52,955 nt of DNA from SHLJ01 sp041618535. Its GTDB lineage: Bacteria > Bacteroidota > Bacteroidia > Flavobacteriales > Flavobacteriaceae. Under the pieces are notes generated by a model. That model searched no databases. It was not told where the DNA came from and worked only from the letters and a program-made list of their open reading frames with translations. Location of the stretch: the NCBI GenBank assembly GCA_041618535.1, contig JBFKFP010000003.1:1-52955 (forward strand). Reading direction: 5' to 3'. A program made the translations under genes and the position numbers. Position 1 is the first letter of the stretch. Each line of letters starts with the position of its first letter. Of the stretch, positions 48,946-52,955 are shown piece after piece.

Positions 48946-51900
48946 ATGAAATTCAGGCTTGCTATTTTTCTATTTTCCCTTTCCACATTGGTAACGGCAC
49001 AGGATAGAAATCAAAATTACAGAAGCATCAGGGTTGCCATTGCAGATTCGATAAAAATCGATTCCGTGAGTATCAATCCCAGTCGCTTCCTCGTTCGTGA
49101 CAAGTCTGGCAAACAGTTGGACAGCAGCCTCTATATAATGGATTTTGAAAAATCCGTGTTGATATTAAAAGCAGAGCTCGGTACAGACAGCCTGTATATT
49201 GACTATCTGAGATATCCCGACTTCATTACAAGAACATACAGTCAGCTGGACCCCGGACTGATCTTGAGTGATACCAAGGACCTAAATACACTTTACAGGC
49301 TTTCCCAATCTACCCGGGAGCGGTCATTTGTCCCCTTTGAGGGCCTGACAACAACGGGAAGCATTTCCAGGGGGATAACCCTTGGAAACAATCAGAATTC
49401 CGTTTTGAACAGTGAGCTGGATCTGCAGATAAGCGGAAAATTGAACGACAAGGTCTCATTACGAGCATCTATCCAGGACGCCAATATCCCATTGCAGGAG
49501 AGTGGCTACTCTCAAAGGCTGGACGAATTCGACCAGGTCTTCATTGAAGTTTTCAGCAGCAACTGGAATATCCGGGCGGGAGATATAGATCTTAACAATC
49601 CTGATTCGTATTTTGCCAGGTTCTCCAAGCGGGTACAGGGTTTGCAGGTACAGGCCAAAATCCCCCACCAGGAATCGGAAACGCATGTCTTTGGTTCAGG
49701 TGCCCTGGTACGGGGACAATTTGCGAGAAGCCAGTTTACGGCCCAGGAGGGAAATCAGGGGCCCTACAAGTTGAGGGGTAATAATGACGAACTTTTCGTG
49801 CTAATCGTATCCGGAAGTGAATCGGTTTATGTAAACGGCGTATTGGTTGAAAGAGGTGAGAACAAGGATTACATTATAGACTATAATGCCGGAGAGATAA
49901 TATTTAATTCCACCTTTCCAATTACCTCTGAAATGCGTATCACTGTAGATTACCAGTTCAGCGACAGAAATTATTCACGCCTGGTCGCATTCGGCGGAGC
50001 TCAATACAAGAGAGACAATTTCAGGATAGGTGTATCGGTCTACAATGAAAATGATGCAAAGAACCAACCCCTTCAGCAAAACCTTTCCTCAGAACAGGTT
50101 GCAATCCTCGCAGATTCCGGCGACGACCAGGGGCAAATGACGGCACCATCAGCCGTACCTGAGACCTACAATGAAAACAGGATACTTTATAAAAAAGAAT
50201 TAATCAATGGTGTAGAGGCCTTTGTTTTTTCAAATGATCCAAATGACGAGCTATTTAGTGTGAAATTCACCCTTGTAGGTGAAAACGCGGGAAACTATGT
50301 GGTTAGCAACACAAATGCCATCGCTACAATTTACGAGTATGTTGAACCGATCAACGGTCTGCCCCAGGGAAACTATGAACCCATCGTAAGACTAATCGCC
50401 CCTACCAAGCTGCAGATGCTGATTATAAACGGGGCGTATACACCATCTGATAAAACATCGGTTCAGTTTGAGCTAACAGGGAGCAGCAACGACCAGAACC
50501 TTTTCTCAAAGCTTGACGATTCCGATAATAATGGTTTAGCTGCGCATCTGTCCGTTCAGCAGAAACTGATAGAACAGGATAGCGGATGGACATTCTCTGC
50601 GCTGGTCAAGGGAGATTTCATAGGTGGCACTTTTACAACCGTGGAACGCCTCTACAATCCTGAATTTAACAGGGACTGGAATCTGGACGACCCAAACGGA
50701 GACCAGCTATTCATCACTACCGGCGTTTCAGCTTCGCATCCCGGCAAGGGTAATGCAGCTTACAGTTATGAAAACCTGAACTTCGGAAGTGATTTTAATG
50801 CTGACAAACACAATATTACCGCCGATCTGAAATTCAAGAAATTAAGGCTGTTTACCAATTCAAGTGCGCTTTCAACTTCTTCCGGGCGGACATCCTCAAA
50901 TTTTTTAAGATCGTTCACAGCTATGCGATACAGTTTTAAGAAGGCATGGATAGGGGTGAAGTACGCGATGGAGGATAATGAGCAACGGGAATTGGCCAAT
51001 GACAGCCTGACCCCGTTAAGTCAGAAATTCAGTTCATATGAGCTTTTTACCGGATATGGTGACAGCACCAAAATCTATGTTGAAATCGGATATAAATCTC
51101 GGTTAAACGACAGCCTGAGAAATAATATCGTGGAAAGGGTAAATAATTCTGATACCTATTTCGTCAGATCAAGGCTTATCAAAAACCAAAATACGAATCT
51201 GGCCCTGTTCGTTAATTACAGGAATCTGAGTTTTACCGATAATCGTGACAAGGAGAATTCCTTGAACTCAAGGTTACAGTTCAGTCAGAATATATTTAGG
51301 CAGCTTTTTCAGTTCAATACTGTTTTCGAGACGAATTCAGGAACGCTTCCCCAACAGGAATTTACCTATGTGGAAGTGGAGGCCGGTCAGGGAGCTTATA
51401 CATGGATAGACTACAACGAAAATGGCATTCAGGAACTCGAAGAGTTCGAAATTGCCCAATTCCAGGACCAGGGTAACTACATCCGGGTCCTCCTACCGAA
51501 CCAGGTTTTTATCAAGACTCACCAGAACCGGTTCAGTCAGAATCTGACAATAAATCCTCAACGATTGGCTTCGGGTACATCCTCCTCCTCATTTTGGTTG
51601 AACTTGTATAACCAGACCTCTTATCTGATAGACCGGAAAATACGAAGGGATGGCAACAATTTCAATCTTAACCCGTTCCAGGGTGAAGCTGAAGATCAGC
51701 TGGGGCTTCAGCAAAACTTCAGGAACACTTTGTTCTTCAATCGTGGTAAACAGCGATACACCACCTCCTACACCTACATTGCCACACGGTCCAGGTCTGT
51801 ACTTTCAGTAGGGTTTATAGAGAATTTGCTCAAAAGTCACCAATTCGATTTCAACCATAAAATAAAAAACACCTGGCTTATCAATTTACTGATGTCATTA

Positions 51901-52350
51901 GATCACCAGGAAAGTCGGAGCGAGAACTTCAGCAGCAAGAATTTCGAGATTGACGGGATCAGGCTGGGGCCGAAACTGTCTTATTTATTAAATGACCGTT
52001 TCCGTTTTGACATTTTCTACCAAATGAGCAACAAAGACAACACCATCGGGAACTCGGAACAACTCAGGCAACAACGCTATGGACTTTCGTTTCAGTATTC
52101 CAACAATCAAAAAGGCGCGATAAACGGTGAATTAAACTATTTCTCAAATAATTTTGAAGGCTCGGCAAATTCTCCGGTGGCTTACCAAATGCTTGAGGGG
52201 CTTCAACCGGGCAAAAACTTCACCTGGAATCTCATCGCCCAAAAAAAGATTACACAATTCCTCGATTTGAATCTTTCGTACTTCGGACGAAAATCGGAAA
52301 ACTCAAAGACGATACATACGGGAAGCATCCAGCTTAAGGCATATTTCTGA
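48946..52350 (+). CDS. Large outer-membrane beta-barrel protein with EF-hand-like loop
   Basis: A 1134-residue secreted protein with a signal peptide (about 1-18, ends VTA). An N-terminal region (about 20-130) precedes repeated beta strands that fill the rest, ending in the aromatic C-terminus LKAYF. A stretch near residues 137-190 (GSISRGITLGNNQNSVLNSE, LNDKVSLRASIQDANIP, EFDQVF) resembles a module also found in SprA-like T9SS/gliding outer-membrane proteins, but the protein is far shorter than SprA. At residues 822-833 DYNENGIQELEE fits an EF-hand calcium loop (D-x-N-x-N-G). The function is unknown. It is probably surface exposed. Confidence 0.85.
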   Translation: MKFRLAIFLFSLSTLVTAQDRNQNYRSIRVAIADSIKIDSVSINPSRFLVRDKSGKQLDSSLYIMDFEKSVLILKAELGTDSLYIDYLRYPDFITRTYSQLDPGLILSDTKDLNTLYRLSQSTRERSFVPFEGLTTTGSISRGITLGNNQNSVLNSELDLQISGKLNDKVSLRASIQDANIPLQESGYSQRLDEFDQVFIEVFSSNWNIRAGDIDLNNPDSYFARFSKRVQGLQVQAKIPHQESETHVFGSGALVRGQFARSQFTAQEGNQGPYKLRGNNDELFVLIVSGSESVYVNGVLVERGENKDYIIDYNAGEIIFNSTFPITSEMRITVDYQFSDRNYSRLVAFGGAQYKRDNFRIGVSVYNENDAKNQPLQQNLSSEQVAILADSGDDQGQMTAPSAVPETYNENRILYKKELINGVEAFVFSNDPNDELFSVKFTLVGENAGNYVVSNTNAIATIYEYVEPINGLPQGNYEPIVRLIAPTKLQMLIINGAYTPSDKTSVQFELTGSSNDQNLFSKLDDSDNNGLAAHLSVQQKLIEQDSGWTFSALVKGDFIGGTFTTVERLYNPEFNRDWNLDDPNGDQLFITTGVSASHPGKGNAAYSYENLNFGSDFNADKHNITADLKFKKLRLFTNSSALSTSSGRTSSNFLRSFTAMRYSFKKAWIGVKYAMEDNEQRELANDSLTPLSQKFSSYELFTGYGDSTKIYVEIGYKSRLNDSLRNNIVERVNNSDTYFVRSRLIKNQNTNLALFVNYRNLSFTDNRDKENSLNSRLQFSQNIFRQLFQFNTVFETNSGTLPQQEFTYVEVEAGQGAYTWIDYNENGIQELEEFEIAQFQDQGNYIRVLLPNQVFIKTHQNRFSQNLTINPQRLASGTSSSSFWLNLYNQTSYLIDRKIRRDGNNFNLNPFQGEAEDQLGLQQNFRNTLFFNRGKQRYTTSYTYIATRSRSVLSVGFIENLLKSHQFDFNHKIKNTWLINLLMSLDHQESRSENFSSKNFEIDGIRLGPKLSYLLNDRFRFDIFYQMSNKDNTIGNSEQLRQQRYGLSFQYSNNQKGAINGELNYFSNNFEGSANSPVAYQMLEGLQPGKNFTWNLIAQKKITQFLDLNLSYFGRKSENSKTIHTGSIQLKAYF

Positions 52351-52402
52351 TTTCGGATACGGCACATTTTTTGTAATTTGAGACATCGTAAAACAAAATA
52401 AG

Positions 52403-52762
52403 ATGGAGTTATCCCTTAAAACGATTGCAGTGAGTATATTGCTGATTAATGCAGCCTGCAATACAGGTAAATCAGTGGCTGCTGACCAAAACGAGCAGGA
52501 GATGAAGCAATCCATAGAAAGTGATTATTCCGGTGAAGGATTTACAAAGGTTTTAATGACCGGTACAAAATCTGTAGATTGTCCTTTCATTCTGGTCATG
52601 GACGGCAGCGACGAAAAGCTGGATCCCGTGAACCTCGAAGACGAAAAATTCAGCATAGATAAGAAGGAGGGGGCATCCATTTGGATCAGGTTTCAAAGAC
52701 TACGCCGTGCAAATCGATGCCCGGAAGCAAATCCCGTTCAAATACTTGAAGTGAAACAATAA
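52403..52762 (+). CDS. Small lipoprotein of unknown function
   Basis: A 119-residue protein with a lipoprotein signal (lipobox INAAC, Cys about 19). A short Gln/Glu/Ser linker precedes a domain with two more cysteines (VDCPFIL and RCPEANP) that could form one disulfide. I recognise no family. It lies 52 bp after the large barrel gene on the same strand and ends at a hairpin terminator, so it may be a partner lipoprotein of that barrel. Confidence 0.7.
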   Translation: MELSLKTIAVSILLINAACNTGKSVAADQNEQEMKQSIESDYSGEGFTKVLMTGTKSVDCPFILVMDGSDEKLDPVNLEDEKFSIDKKEGASIWIRFQRLRRANRCPEANPVQILEVKQ

Positions 52763-52792
52763 AAAACCCGGTGGTTAAACCGGGTTTCTTCT
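52761..52792. terminator. Terminator after the small lipoprotein gene (bidirectional)
   Basis: 9-bp stem AAACCCGGT / ACCGGGTTT (52764-52772 with 52779-52787), A-run before and T-rich after. It is convergent with the T9SS gene. Confidence 0.75.
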
Positions 52793-52797
52793 GTTGT

Positions 52798-52955
52798 TTA
52801 TTTTACTATTATTCGCTTTATATTACTGGCCTTTCTGTTTCCAATCTTAACGAAATACATACCGGCGGCAACATATGACATATTTAATCTATGTTCGTAT
52901 CCCACTCCTGATTCGTTCTCGAGGGTCGTCCTGTATATAGTCTGACCAAGAACAT
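52798..52955 (-). CDS. C-terminal end of a T9SS cargo protein (type A sorting domain), cut by the window edge
   Basis: The minus-strand frame ending with TAA at 52798-52800 is open to the window edge (52 sense codons plus two bases). It reads VLGQTIYRTTLENES, then LNMSYVAAGMYFVKIGN, then SNIKRIIVK at the C-terminus. This is the classic type A T9SS sorting signal (short strands, AAGMYFVKI, basic tail ending in K). The cargo, upstream in the gene, lies outside the window. It supports a working type IX secretion system in the host. Confidence 0.85.
   Translation of the reverse strand, partial: VLGQTIYRTTLENESGVGYEHRLNMSYVAAGMYFVKIGNRKASNIKRIIVK

Noticed and set aside
1..52955. tRNA genes, rRNA genes, insertion sequences, prophage or CRISPR arrays
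   Set aside because: No cloverleaf, transposase, integrase, phage gene or regularly spaced repeat was seen on either strand.

Overview
The window is a piece of a flavobacterial chromosome (phylum Bacteroidota, probably family Flavobacteriaceae). Supporting signs are the gliding genes gldD and gldE beside mutY and ssb, a type IX secretion (T9SS) sorting domain cut by the right edge, a TonB-dependent receptor behind a TPP riboswitch, several Bacteroidota-restricted families (DUF4271, DUF3098, DUF3127, DUF4301), promoters of the TAnnTTTG type, and few Shine-Dalgarno sequences. I see no rRNA, tRNA, insertion sequence, prophage or CRISPR array. The region reads as core chromosome with short intergenic gaps.

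Layout, left to right. 1-2.9 kb: 5' part of dihydroorotase and a polyprenol-type glycosyltransferase (minus), then DUF4271 and hemD (plus). 2.9-7.7 kb: PEP carboxykinase, a DUF423 membrane protein, a saccharopine dehydrogenase-like enzyme with an Lrp regulator, and a YugP-type zinc protease. 7.8-12.8 kb: SemiSWEET, leuS, an EamA exporter and panE. 12.9-16.6 kb: the envelope/tRNA run ftsX-DUF3098-uppP-truB plus a TonB-C-like protein. 16.6-20.5 kb: a thioredoxin-fold protein, tag, two tandem PPK2 genes and aat. 20.5-24.1 kb: a candidate small RNA, a DUF3127 protein with an SSB-like tip, a flavin reductase, an orphan histidine kinase, a HIT protein and greA. 24.2-31.5 kb: a degenerate Rieske-like lipoprotein, the TPP-controlled receptor, and an overlapping six-gene run (PPTase, GGGP synthase, pnuC, NadR-like kinase, DUF4301, arfB) in which DUF4301 carries an in-frame stop. 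31.6-38.1 kb: ahcY with a structured leader, a DUF1569/DinB-like protein, rpmA, an extended rplU, and a paired active/inactive M16 protease operon. 38.2-44.3 kb: an EamA exporter, a Cys-rich HMA lipoprotein, an outer-membrane barrel, gldD-gldE-ssb-mutY, HU and a 29-residue basic protein. 44.5-52.9 kb: an RNase E/G enzyme, an aldo/keto reductase, an OmpA lipoprotein, exonuclease III, a 1134-residue outer-membrane protein, a small lipoprotein and the T9SS fragment.

Functional threads: vitamin capture (TPP riboswitch, receptor, PnuC and kinase), translation and ribosome genes (leuS, truB, aat, arfB, rpmA, rplU, the 29-residue protein), DNA repair (tag, mutY, ssb, xth), and envelope or gliding functions (gldD, gldE, OmpA, uppP, ftsX, large barrels).

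No plainly new multi-gene system is visible. The best leads are the small-RNA unit at 20.54-20.66 kb, the structured ahcY leader, the DUF4301 nonsense codon next to the thiamine-regulated receptor, and the Cys-striped HMA lipoprotein.
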